Part shown: piece by piece, positions 8,065 to 16,618 of the stretch
How the letters are laid out: the number at the start of each line of letters is the position of its first letter
Numbering within the stretch: the stretch's first letter is position 1
NCBI GenBank assembly: GCA_964561215.1
Contig: CAZLOS010000003.1
Span: 62,001 to 126,000 of the forward strand
From: JAJFUV01 sp964561215
GTDB lineage: Bacteria > Acidobacteriota > Terriglobia > Bryobacterales > Bryobacteraceae
DNA: 64,000 nt
Reading direction: 5' to 3'
The notes under the pieces: generated by a model
Databases searched by the model: none
The model's input: only the letters and a program-made list of their open reading frames with translations
Told to the model about the DNA's origin: nothing
Made by a program: the position numbers and the translations under genes

Positions 8065-10743
8065 GTGCGTATGGGGGACGAGCTGACCCGTCGAAGCTTC
8101 GTACAACTGGCGGCGGCGCCGGCCGCCGCTTCCCTTGATGGGGAAACTCCGGTCGAGTCCGCCTATTCGCCAGCGGATGGAACCTGGCACATCGACTGGC
8201 CGGGGCGTCTCTCACAGCACGATCTGGTATACCTCTCGCCGCCCGAAGACCCGATGCTCGGGCTACCCATCGGCAACGGCGACATCGGGGCGCTCGTGTG
8301 GACCACCGAGCGGGAGTTGGTGCTCGCCATCAACAAGTGCGACACCTTCGATGACGACGACCCCGGGCCATACCGCAACCGCGAAGAGAAGAACACCGCC
8401 ACGCGCCACTGCGGGCGCCTGGTGGTCGACTTCGGCTGTCCAGTGTTCGACTTGCTGTATCTTCAGGACTTCGCAGGGCGGCTGGAGATGGCTACCGCTG
8501 TCGCCACGATCGAGTCCACCACTCCATTCGCCAAGGCTTCGGCCGAAGCATACCTGAGCACATCGCACCGCGTGCTGGCTCTCAAGTGCCGCGTACGCGG
8601 AAACGAGCCGGTTGCGCCGCGCGTGACGCTGGAGCGATGGGGCAGCCGTCACCTCAAGCACTGGTACATGAACGCCAACCGCAATCCGGCGCTCGGGCTG
8701 GAAGGAACTGCCACCAGCATTCAGCGTGGACGCATCGTCATCCGCCAGCAACTGCGCACGCTGCACTTCGTGGTGTCGGCGCAAATTGTCCAGGACGGCG
8801 GCGTGAGCGCGGACCCGCGCAAGTTGCACAACCGCGCGGGTGAGGTCGCGCTACCCGCTGCCAACGAGACAGGTTTTACGGTTTATGTGACGGCGGTGAC
8901 CTCGGAGAACGATCCCGACCCCGAGGCCGCCGTGCACCGCATCCTCGACAAGGCAATCGCCGAGGGCGAGACGGCCATCCGCAGGGTGCATGAAGCGGAT
9001 TGGCGCAGATTCTGGTCTGCGTCCATAGTCGACTTGCCGGAGAAGCACCTGGAGAACATCTGGCACCTCACACTCTATTTCGCCAACTCCAGTTCGCGCG
9101 GCGCCTACCCGCCGCACTTCTGTAACGGTCTGTGGGGCTGGCAGCACGATTTTGTCCCCTGGGGGGCGTACTTCCAGTGGAACATGCAGGACTACATCTG
9201 GCCGCTGGCGGCGCAGAATCATGCCGAACTGGCGCTGCCCTGGTTCCGCTACCGCCGTAATTCCCTGCCCCACGCCATGTCCTACGCGGCGGAGGTGTTA
9301 AAGAAGCCTGGCGCATTTTACGCCGACGTCGCCAATCGCAAGGGCTACAACGCGCTCGGCCCCACCAACGACAACAACAAAACAGCGGGCGCGCAGACGG
9401 CGCTCGACATGTGGCGCTACTACGCGTTCACGCGCGACGAGAGATTCCTGCGCGAGGTGGCGTGGCCGGTGATTCGCGAGGTGACACGGTTCCAGGCCGC
9501 TCTTCTCGTACCTGGCGAGGACGGGCGCTACCACATCCGTCAGACCAGTGCCTACGAAGGCTCGCCGTTGTTTGATGACACGATCACGGACCTGGCCATG
9601 ATCCGCGGCCTGTTCCCTGTCGCCATTCGCGCCGGCAGCATCACGGGCCACGACCCGGCCGAACTCGCGCGATGGCAGGAGCAACTCGACAAGCTCACGC
9701 CCTTCCGGATGGCTGATCTCACCGAGCCCGAAATGGAGCGTAAAGGCGGCGAACTGTTACATCGCAAGGGCATCGGCGCGGGCAAGAAGATAGAGTCGCT
9801 GAAAGTCTTTGCAGTGGGCAGGGACTCGAAGGGGCAGTGGCTGCGCAATCGTTACGCCCACCTCACCGACAAGATGGTGTATTATGGACTACCCGATCCG
9901 GAGCTGGCCACGGTGTATCCGTCCGACGTCATCGGGCTGTCGCAACGCGTCACGGACCTCTTTAAGGCCGCCGTGACGCAGGTGCGCCTGCACCCCACAG
10001 CGGACATCGATCCGAACTCGCGCAAGCCTTCGAACATGGAGGGGCGCGCCGACCAGTGCATGGGCTGGTGCCCGTACACGATCGTGCTGGCGCGGCTGGG
10101 CTTGGCCGAGGAGTTGGTCGCGGAACTGTCGCACAGCGTCTCGACCTGGCAATTCTACCCCCAAGGATTCGGACACTACGGCCCTTATTATGTCTTTAAG
10201 CCCGAGGCCGAGAATCGCTGGCTGCTGAACCATCCCCGCGACCCGGCCACGCACAAGAACTTCGACTTCCCGACGTGGCCGTTCCGCCACTTCGACAATG
10301 AAGCCATGCCCATCGTGTCCTGCGCCATCAACGAGATGCTGCTGCAGAGCCACGAGGGCGCCATCCGCGTCTGCCCCGCGGTTCCGCCAAGCTGGCACGT
10401 ACGCTTCGAATTGGCCGCGCAAGGCGGATTCCTGGTGAGCGCGGAGCACCGCGACGGCAGGGTACTCTTTGTGGCGACCACCAGCCGCGTGGGCAGTCCC
10501 TGCCGCCTGTTCGATCCCTGGCCCGCCACGCGAACCACGGCGGTGATCAGTCGCGGCACGGAGGTACCCGTGCGGCGCTCAGGAGACGTGATCGAATGGG
10601 ACACGACGCCCGGTGTTCGCTACGTCATCGTTCCCGACGCGAGAATGCTGAACGGCTGGAAGGTTAGAACCATTTCGCCGGCGCGGCGCCAAGCGCCGAG
10701 CAAACTCGGTCACGCCATCCTTGGCCGCGAGCGATTGTTCTAG
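8065..10743 (+). CDS. Tat-exported GH95-like/DUF5703-type glycoside hydrolase
   Basis: 892 residues from GTG 8065; an in-frame ATG at 8071 is equally plausible. The N-terminus has the Tat motif TRRSFVQLAAAPAAA. A beta-rich N-terminal domain (LGLPIGNGDIGALVWT, then ELVLAINKCDTFDD) is followed by an (alpha/alpha)6 barrel with GLWGWQHDFVPWG and YEGSPLFDDTITDLAM, and a C-terminal beta part. This order matches GH95 alpha-L-fucosidase/galactosidase-like proteins with a DUF5703 N-domain. It probably removes a terminal sugar from a plant or microbial polysaccharide outside the cytoplasm. It follows the oligogalacturonate-lyase-like gene by four bases. Catalytic residues were not assigned. Confidence 0.75.
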   Translation: MRMGDELTRRSFVQLAAAPAAASLDGETPVESAYSPADGTWHIDWPGRLSQHDLVYLSPPEDPMLGLPIGNGDIGALVWTTERELVLAINKCDTFDDDDPGPYRNREEKNTATRHCGRLVVDFGCPVFDLLYLQDFAGRLEMATAVATIESTTPFAKASAEAYLSTSHRVLALKCRVRGNEPVAPRVTLERWGSRHLKHWYMNANRNPALGLEGTATSIQRGRIVIRQQLRTLHFVVSAQIVQDGGVSADPRKLHNRAGEVALPAANETGFTVYVTAVTSENDPDPEAAVHRILDKAIAEGETAIRRVHEADWRRFWSASIVDLPEKHLENIWHLTLYFANSSSRGAYPPHFCNGLWGWQHDFVPWGAYFQWNMQDYIWPLAAQNHAELALPWFRYRRNSLPHAMSYAAEVLKKPGAFYADVANRKGYNALGPTNDNNKTAGAQTALDMWRYYAFTRDERFLREVAWPVIREVTRFQAALLVPGEDGRYHIRQTSAYEGSPLFDDTITDLAMIRGLFPVAIRAGSITGHDPAELARWQEQLDKLTPFRMADLTEPEMERKGGELLHRKGIGAGKKIESLKVFAVGRDSKGQWLRNRYAHLTDKMVYYGLPDPELATVYPSDVIGLSQRVTDLFKAAVTQVRLHPTADIDPNSRKPSNMEGRADQCMGWCPYTIVLARLGLAEELVAELSHSVSTWQFYPQGFGHYGPYYVFKPEAENRWLLNHPRDPATHKNFDFPTWPFRHFDNEAMPIVSCAINEMLLQSHEGAIRVCPAVPPSWHVRFELAAQGGFLVSAEHRDGRVLFVATTSRVGSPCRLFDPWPATRTTAVISRGTEVPVRRSGDVIEWDTTPGVRYVIVPDARMLNGWKVRTISPARRQAPSKLGHAILGRERLF

Positions 10744-10769
10744 CGCTGGTGTCCTAAGGAAGGGCCTCC

Positions 10770-12137
10770 CTATTTGACGGGTTCGGGCACGGCTTCCGCG
10801 GCGCCTTCCGCAATGTTGCGTGGCAGGCGCCAGACTTTCCGGCCGTCGCGGTCCGTGAAATAGAGGCTGGATTCCGAAACATTCTTCGTGTCGCCGTCCG
10901 CCCAAAGCGCGTAGAAATCAGGGTGCGCGTTCACGGGGATGCGGGCGTAGGTGTGGTTGCGCAGGCTGTTGCGCGTCAGTTGCTTCACACGCTTCCATGT
11001 GGCCCCTTCGTCCCGGCTGGTCCACAGCACCATGTCGCCGCCGGTGGTGTACGGCTGCGGGCCGGGATCGGTCGGCGCAATTAACCGCCATGCGCCGTCC
11101 GGGTCGACGCCCAGCGAACCGAAATCGTAATTGTGATCCGAAGTGGTGACCGCGCGGATGCGCCACTCGCGGCCCGTCCAGTGCGCCGTGCGCCAGGTGC
11201 GCGGATCGTTCTTCGGTCCGGATGCGTAACCCCGGCTGGTGAGGTAGAGGATCACCGGCCGGCCGCGCCGGTCGAACTGCACCGTCTTGAGGTACACCAG
11301 CAGTCCATCCGCTTTGTAGTCGTGTACCAGCGCGGGGTTCGCGGCGCTTCTCAACGGCACGGCCACCGAAACGCCGCCAGCCGTGGTCCAGGTCCGGCCC
11401 ATATCGGCCGTCTCTAGATAGTACAGATTCGTCCGAGCGTTCAAGCCCTCCGGCTCGGGGTGGTAGTTGAACGCCGTGGCCACGCACCGGTTGTCCTGGC
11501 AAGTAATCTGGTAGTGCCCTTGATCGAAATGCGCGAGCATTTGCGGCTCGCTCCAGTCCGTCCCATCGCGGCTCGTCATCCAGAAAAGCCGGCGGTTGCG
11601 GCCCGCGTAAAGCGTATGCAGGAGAAGGAAGCCGCGGCCATCCAGGTACAAAGCGTGGGCGTAACTGAAGTTCGTGGTCTTGACTAAGTCGAACTCGTCG
11701 ATAGAGTACGGCTTGCGGCTTCTGTAAATGTAAGATGGGCGCGCAGTGCCGTGCGAATTCGAGAAGACCCAGACATGGCCCGCCGCGTCGATGGTCATCA
11801 CCGGGTTGTCGTGCGCGTCGCTGGTGTGCCGGTCGAGAAGAACCCGGGGCAACGCCAACTTGCCCGTCTTGTGGTCGTAGTACGACACCATGTGCTGCAG
11901 TTCGTTCTTTTGCTTCGACGTGCCGCCGTACACGAAGAAGGTCTTGCGGGCTTTCGCAGCGAAATAAGCGACCGGCGATTGCTGCTGCGGATAGGTGGCG
12001 AAGCCGCCGCTGTACTTATAGGCGTATTCGTCGCCGGACGGCTGATTGGCATACCAGATTCCACGGAAGCCGTCGGCGGTGGGCAGAGGTTCGGCGGCGG
12101 CTGCGGCCGCCAGCAGGAAAGCGATCAGAATTCTCAT
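10770..12137 (-). CDS. Secreted BNR-repeat (sialidase-fold) protein
   Basis: The start at 12137 gives a signal peptide (MRILIAFLLAAAAAAEP) and 455 residues; a longer frame exists but lacks a signal. Repeated blades such as LFWMTSRDGTDWSEP, LYYLETADMGRTWTT and VLWTSRDEGATWKRV carry Asp-box (BNR) motifs, as in the BNR-4 family often found with polysaccharide utilisation genes. These are six-bladed propellers, in some cases acting on rhamnogalacturonan. The start overlaps the stop of the upstream methyltransferase gene as ATGA (12134-12137), so translation is coupled and the genes 10770-14130 likely form one operon. Substrate unknown. Confidence 0.75.
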   Translation of the reverse strand: MRILIAFLLAAAAAAEPLPTADGFRGIWYANQPSGDEYAYKYSGGFATYPQQQSPVAYFAAKARKTFFVYGGTSKQKNELQHMVSYYDHKTGKLALPRVLLDRHTSDAHDNPVMTIDAAGHVWVFSNSHGTARPSYIYRSRKPYSIDEFDLVKTTNFSYAHALYLDGRGFLLLHTLYAGRNRRLFWMTSRDGTDWSEPQMLAHFDQGHYQITCQDNRCVATAFNYHPEPEGLNARTNLYYLETADMGRTWTTAGGVSVAVPLRSAANPALVHDYKADGLLVYLKTVQFDRRGRPVILYLTSRGYASGPKNDPRTWRTAHWTGREWRIRAVTTSDHNYDFGSLGVDPDGAWRLIAPTDPGPQPYTTGGDMVLWTSRDEGATWKRVKQLTRNSLRNHTYARIPVNAHPDFYALWADGDTKNVSESSLYFTDRDGRKVWRLPRNIAEGAAEAVPEPVK

Positions 12138-13093
12138 TTGCGTTTGCGAACCAGGAACGTGTTCGAGATCCAGTCCGGATCGCCCACGCACGCATCCGGC
12201 AACACTTCGAGCGCTTCGCAGTCGGATGCTGCGATGATCGAAAACACCTCCCGCTGCGGCAGCAGGTGCATCTCCACACGGTCAGTACGCGGCCGTGACC
12301 GCAGGTATTCCGCGACTGAAAAACGGTACCCACGCGCGTAGGTGGGCACTTGAAAGAAAGCCACGCCTCCCGGGCGCAGGGCATCGAGCAGTTTCCGCAG
12401 GATGTGTGCAATCAGCGGCGGTGGATTGTGTTGGAGCACGATCACGGAGAAAACCAGATCCGCTGGAGGCAACTCGTCGAGCGACACGAGGCCGCTCACC
12501 AGGGCCAACTCCGCGTTGCCGCAACCCGCGCCCGCCAAGCATTCGCGCGCCAGCCTCAAATGCGGTTCCGAAATGTCGCAGGCCCAAACGCGCTCGAATC
12601 TTCCCGCCAGCCAGCGCGTGATTCGCCCGGTACCACAGCCGTACTCCAGGCACATAGCGAGCGAGGCCGGCTTGACGCCATTGCGCTCCAGCCAGGCCAC
12701 TAACCGTGTCACGTCCCTTTCACCCGATCCGAGATACGCCTGCGCGTTCTCATCGAAGCGGTCCATGCGGAATCCTTCGTCCGTGAGAACCGACCAGTAC
12801 GGCTCGCTCGTGCCTAACGCACGCCACGATCCCGCCACGCGCTCAAACAGCGCACGCAACTCCTGTTCGCCCGCGACGGCGGTTTCCACATTGATGCTTG
12901 GGCACTCGTCCATAGGCAGCAGCCAGGGCGACGCCAGAGCAGCCTGCCGGAACTCGGCCGACTGCAGCATGGCCATGCGCAACGAGTCCGCGTCCTTGTG
13001 CGTGCCTATGTGATGTTCGATTACCTCCTCGTTCTCGGGCTCGCGGCCCAGGATAAGGCGATACGCTTGGACGACCTGCTCTCTCGTGACCAT
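12134..13093 (-). CDS. SAM-dependent methyltransferase with N-terminal DUF4214-like segment
   Basis: Starts at the ATG at 13093 and has 319 residues; a longer upstream frame is a shadow of the neighbouring oxidoreductase. Residues 8-55 (YRLILGREPENEEVIEHH...LQSAEF) resemble DUF4214, a helical repeat in surface-associated and glycan-related proteins. From about 145 a class I methyltransferase fold begins, with the SAM-binding LEYGCGTGRITRWL at 149-162 and an acidic strand end VWACDIS. There is no signal peptide, so it acts in the cytoplasm, perhaps on a glycan or lipid-linked sugar. Its stop overlaps the start of the BNR gene (ATGA) and its start is 17 bases after an oxidoreductase stop. Confidence 0.75.
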   Translation of the reverse strand: MVTREQVVQAYRLILGREPENEEVIEHHIGTHKDADSLRMAMLQSAEFRQAALASPWLLPMDECPSINVETAVAGEQELRALFERVAGSWRALGTSEPYWSVLTDEGFRMDRFDENAQAYLGSGERDVTRLVAWLERNGVKPASLAMCLEYGCGTGRITRWLAGRFERVWACDISEPHLRLARECLAGAGCGNAELALVSGLVSLDELPPADLVFSVIVLQHNPPPLIAHILRKLLDALRPGGVAFFQVPTYARGYRFSVAEYLRSRPRTDRVEMHLLPQREVFSIIAASDCEALEVLPDACVGDPDWISNTFLVRKRK

Positions 13094-13110
13094 TCCCGAC
13101 CCGGCGCCGG

Positions 13111-14130
13111 CTAGAGCCGCACCGGCTTTCCCTCCCGCGCCGAAACCTCGGCCGCCAGGCAGATGCGGTGTGTCTTCACGGCGTCGGCGACATTGCAGTG
13201 CGATTCCCTGTCGTTCAGGATGCAGTCGACGAAGTGGTTCATCTGGCCGACGAAGGGATGGTGCGACACTTCGGCGGTATCCGGCAACACCGTCGGCACC
13301 GTCGCCCACCCGGTTTGCCCCGGCCAGCGCTTGGTGACGAATTGATTGTTGCGAATCGCGCCACGGTCTCCCAGCAACACGATGGGGAACGCATAGGGCA
13401 TCATGGCTTCGAGCGAACAGCCCACCTTGCCGATCAACCCGCCTTCGAACTTGACGAGGGTGAGCGCATTCGGATCGTATCCGAACTTCAGGTGGTTCTT
13501 GGGGCTGGTGTTGGAGTAGCAGAAGACCTCCACAGCTTCGCGCCCCACGAAGTAGCGTAAAGCATCCACGGCGTGGCAACCGCCGGTGAGCAGGCAGTTG
13601 CCGCCATAGCGTTTCTGGATGATCCACTCGTAGCCCGAATACCAGGGCCCGATGTCGTGCATGTAGTCCACTTCGGCGTAGTAAAGGTCGCCCACCAACT
13701 CGTCCGCCAGCATGGTCTTAATCGTTTCGACGAGCGGGTTCCAACGCAGCACGAAGCTGACCACGCTTTTCACGCCGGCGCTTCGGACGGCCGCATCCAG
13801 CGCCGCCAGACTCGTCTCATCCAACGCGACGGGCTTCTCCACCACCACGTGCCGGCCGCTCGAAGCCGCGGCCATGCCTTGCGGAGCGTGCAACTGATGA
13901 GGCGTACAGACGCTCACAATGCGCACGCGCTCATCCTTCAACAGCTCATCCAGGTCGGTATAAGCGCGGCAGCCGGCGAGGTTGAACTCCGCCGCGCGCG
14001 CCTCGGCGCGCGCCTTGTCGCGGCTCAGCAGCGCGACAACCTCCGTGTGCGGATTCTTCTGGAACGCCTTGATGTGCTCGCCCGCCACCCAACCGGTGCC
14101 CAGGACGGCAACTCCCAATTCCTTCGCCAT
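13111..14130 (-). CDS. Gfo/Idh/MocA family oxidoreductase (cytoplasmic)
   Basis: 339 residues; ATG at 14130 with AGGAGA eight bases upstream. The N-terminal Rossmann fold has the NAD(P)-binding motif VAVLGTGWVAGEH (8-20) and the family's EKP motif (VVVEKPVALDE), with the Lys normally used in catalysis. The C-terminal alpha/beta domain holds the substrate side, including GGCHAVDALRYF, the typical G-G-x-x-x-H-x-x-D pattern. Members oxidise or isomerise sugars or inositols. It lacks a signal, unlike the next gene, and follows that gene's stop by nine bases. Specific sugar unknown. Confidence 0.88.
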   Translation of the reverse strand: MAKELGVAVLGTGWVAGEHIKAFQKNPHTEVVALLSRDKARAEARAAEFNLAGCRAYTDLDELLKDERVRIVSVCTPHQLHAPQGMAAASSGRHVVVEKPVALDETSLAALDAAVRSAGVKSVVSFVLRWNPLVETIKTMLADELVGDLYYAEVDYMHDIGPWYSGYEWIIQKRYGGNCLLTGGCHAVDALRYFVGREAVEVFCYSNTSPKNHLKFGYDPNALTLVKFEGGLIGKVGCSLEAMMPYAFPIVLLGDRGAIRNNQFVTKRWPGQTGWATVPTVLPDTAEVSHHPFVGQMNHFVDCILNDRESHCNVADAVKTHRICLAAEVSAREGKPVRL

Positions 14131-14139
14131 TCGTCTCTC

Positions 14140-15369
14140 CTAATCCAGCCGGATCGTCTGGCTGTCTTCGTCGAACTGGGCTACCTTGCGGGCCAGATGC
14201 GATTGCATGGCCATGATGAGGGCCGTCTGCGTACGGTAGCCGTTTTCGATGTCCGCGTTCGTCTTCGCGCGCGTGCGCACCGCGGTTAGAAAATTGCGCA
14301 CGTGCTCGCGCACCATATTATAGCTGGGGATGTCCACCGCGCGGTTCTGCGTCGGCCGCTCGGGCTCGATGAGAAGGTTCGATTCGCGCAGCGTGATGGC
14401 CCCGTGCGAGCCGCGGATGACGGGATCGAAAGTCTCGCCGTTCCCCTGGCTACCCACGATGGCGACTGTCACGCCGGAGGAGTACTCCATCAGCGCGTCG
14501 AACGTGTCCGGGACTTCGCGCTCGCCATGGAAGACGTATTGCGCGCCGATCGCCGCTACGCGCTTGGGGAAGCCCAGGCCGAGCGCCATCACCACCGGCG
14601 CCAGGTAGTGCGGATACAAGTCCGTCACCGGGCCGCCGGAGTAATCCATGTACATGCGCCAGCGGAAGTAACGCGAAACGTCGAAGGGGCGCTTCGGCGC
14701 GTCGGCGAGAAAGGCTTCCCAATTCAGGTCCGGGCCGGCCTGTGCGTTGGGATCGTCCACCGGCATGCCGCGCTCGCCCCAATCGCCCTGGCGGAACAAC
14801 CCTGTAACCACGTGGATGGGTTTGCCTATGGCGCCCTTGTTGATATGCGTGCGGGCGGTCAGATACATCACGTCGCTGGCGCGCTGCGTGCCCACCTGGA
14901 AAACCACCTTGCTTGCACGCACTTCGCCGGCCAGTTCCTTGAGCTTGTCGAACTGCGACCAGTGGGTGAGCGGTTTTTCGCAATAGACGTCCTTGCCCGC
15001 GCGCACGGCCTCCAGCGCGTGGTAGACGTGCAGGCGATCGGGCGTGGCGATGAACACGGCGTCGACGTTCGGATCCTTCAGCAGCTCAGTGGACGTGCTG
15101 TAGGCCTTGGCATTCAACCGGGCCGCCGTCTTCTCCAGCCGTGGCCGGTAAGCGTCGCAAACGGCCACTATGTCGCCCGCGAAACCTTCCTCTTTCAGCC
15201 GCAGCACTTCGTTCATGAGACTGTTGCCGCGGCCGCCGGATCCAATCAGCCCGATGCCGAGCCTTTCTTTCTTCGTGCGCGCTTCCTGGGCGCGCGCCAC
15301 CGCGGTGAAGGCCGCCGAGGCCGCCAGGAAGTCGCGGCGGCGGGTGGACGTACGGGAGTCGTGAGACAT
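14140..15369 (-). CDS. Tat-exported Gfo/Idh/MocA family oxidoreductase
   Basis: 409 residues starting at 15369. The N-terminus STRRRDFLAASAAFTA is a Tat signal, so the enzyme is exported folded with its nicotinamide cofactor bound, as in glucose-fructose oxidoreductase. The Rossmann motif GIGLIGSGGRGNS and the EKP motif (VYCEKPLTHW) are present, followed by an alpha/beta domain with a metal or substrate site region LYPHYLAPVVMAL. It is nine bases upstream of the cytoplasmic oxidoreductase, so the pair may handle the same sugar on both sides of the membrane. Substrate not determinable here. Confidence 0.87.
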   Translation of the reverse strand: MSHDSRTSTRRRDFLAASAAFTAVARAQEARTKKERLGIGLIGSGGRGNSLMNEVLRLKEEGFAGDIVAVCDAYRPRLEKTAARLNAKAYSTSTELLKDPNVDAVFIATPDRLHVYHALEAVRAGKDVYCEKPLTHWSQFDKLKELAGEVRASKVVFQVGTQRASDVMYLTARTHINKGAIGKPIHVVTGLFRQGDWGERGMPVDDPNAQAGPDLNWEAFLADAPKRPFDVSRYFRWRMYMDYSGGPVTDLYPHYLAPVVMALGLGFPKRVAAIGAQYVFHGEREVPDTFDALMEYSSGVTVAIVGSQGNGETFDPVIRGSHGAITLRESNLLIEPERPTQNRAVDIPSYNMVREHVRNFLTAVRTRAKTNADIENGYRTQTALIMAMQSHLARKVAQFDEDSQTIRLD

Positions 15370-15423
15370 AGTTGCGAAGACCTCCGGGTCAGACCGTATG
15401 ATCCTGAAATCCGTCAGATCCTG

Positions 15424-16611
15424 TCAAGACGCGCTTGACCGCAGCGCGGCCACTCTCTTGAGCAGCGCTCGCCGAGCCGCGCGACCATCGGCGTAGCCGG
15501 CTTCGCGGAGCCTCTTCACGCTGACGTGCGCGCCTTCGTTCACACTACCCGAGCCGAACCACCAGAGCCCATCGGGGCGGAACCGGACGACGTCCTCTAC
15601 GTCCATGTCCCAACTTTGTTCCAGCGTGATGGGCAGCGGCCACCGGCCCCAGGTCATCACCCCGCGCGGCAGGTAGTAAACCTTCAGACCTTCCTTCTTG
15701 GGAGTAGCAATGGAGAGATCCATCACGCCATAGCGGTGCCGCCACTTGTCGTACTCGTAAGTGACCGCCACCCAATTCGGAAGTTTGGCGTGGTAGTCGC
15801 GCAGGTTGACCTCCTGTGTGATGCAATAGGCCGAGTTGGCCGTTTCGCAGATCATCCCCAGGTCGCCCCGGAAATTGTGCGCCCGCACGGCCGCTTCGAT
15901 GGCTTGCAGGACCTGTATGCGGCGGTGCGTGTCGTAGTCGCGCCAAGCGTAAACATCGTACAGACGAGGATTGATGGGATGACCCAGCCGCTCAAACGGC
16001 GGCCGTCCGTTCTCCGCGGCCCACTTGTTGTATAGCGGGATGCGATGGGGCAGTTCCATGCCGGAATCTTCGAGTTCGACATTCAATGCGGCGGCCATGG
16101 GGAACTCGCGCACCAACTCATCGAAAATCTCCACTGCGCGTTCGGCCACCCCAGGTGTATCCAGGTCGTAGCTGCCGATCTCCATCGCGGGCTCGCCGTC
16201 GAGAGACATCTTCATCGTGCGGTAAGGCTTCAGCCCGTATACGCGTGAATCGAACCCGCAGACAAAAGCGCTGAGCCAGGTCTTGATCTTGAGTTTGCGC
16301 GCCTCCTCGAGCACCCAGCGCAGCAGTTCATTGTTCGAGGCGATGACGCGGTTGGACTGCAGTTGGTCAAGGTACTTGAGTCGCGAACGGTAGCCGGTAG
16401 TGGACCAGCGCGGGCAAATCAGCAGTGAGTTCATACCCGCTCCGGCCATGTCGTCGAGTAGGGAGGCGTAGTCGTCCTTGCCGTAAGCTTCCATGCCGCC
16501 GGCGCCAGGCGTGGTGTAGTCCCAGAAACCGTGCTCGGTAAGCCAGGGTGTGTCATCCGCCGTGGCGATACCGCCCGCCGCGGCGCTGCACAACAGCATC
16601 CTTCTGGTCAT
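15424..16611 (-). CDS. Secreted protein of unknown function, possibly a TIM-barrel glycoside hydrolase
   Basis: 395 residues. The N-terminus MTRRMLLCSAAAGGIATA has paired arginines and a short hydrophobic stretch, consistent with Tat export. The body reads like a (beta/alpha)8 barrel: alternating helices and strands such as MNSLLICPRW, IKTWLSAFVCGF, MAAALNVELEDSG and GDLGMICETAN, with conserved-looking acidic residues at strand ends (Glu in NVELED and ICETAN) that could be a retaining hydrolase pair. I do not recognise a named family. It lies 8 bases before the ABC permease stop and 54 bases after the oxidoreductase start on the same strand, so co-transcription is possible. Confidence 0.55.
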   Translation of the reverse strand: MTRRMLLCSAAAGGIATADDTPWLTEHGFWDYTTPGAGGMEAYGKDDYASLLDDMAGAGMNSLLICPRWSTTGYRSRLKYLDQLQSNRVIASNNELLRWVLEEARKLKIKTWLSAFVCGFDSRVYGLKPYRTMKMSLDGEPAMEIGSYDLDTPGVAERAVEIFDELVREFPMAAALNVELEDSGMELPHRIPLYNKWAAENGRPPFERLGHPINPRLYDVYAWRDYDTHRRIQVLQAIEAAVRAHNFRGDLGMICETANSAYCITQEVNLRDYHAKLPNWVAVTYEYDKWRHRYGVMDLSIATPKKEGLKVYYLPRGVMTWGRWPLPITLEQSWDMDVEDVVRFRPDGLWWFGSGSVNEGAHVSVKRLREAGYADGRAARRALLKRVAALRSSAS

Positions 16612-16618
16612 GGAATGA

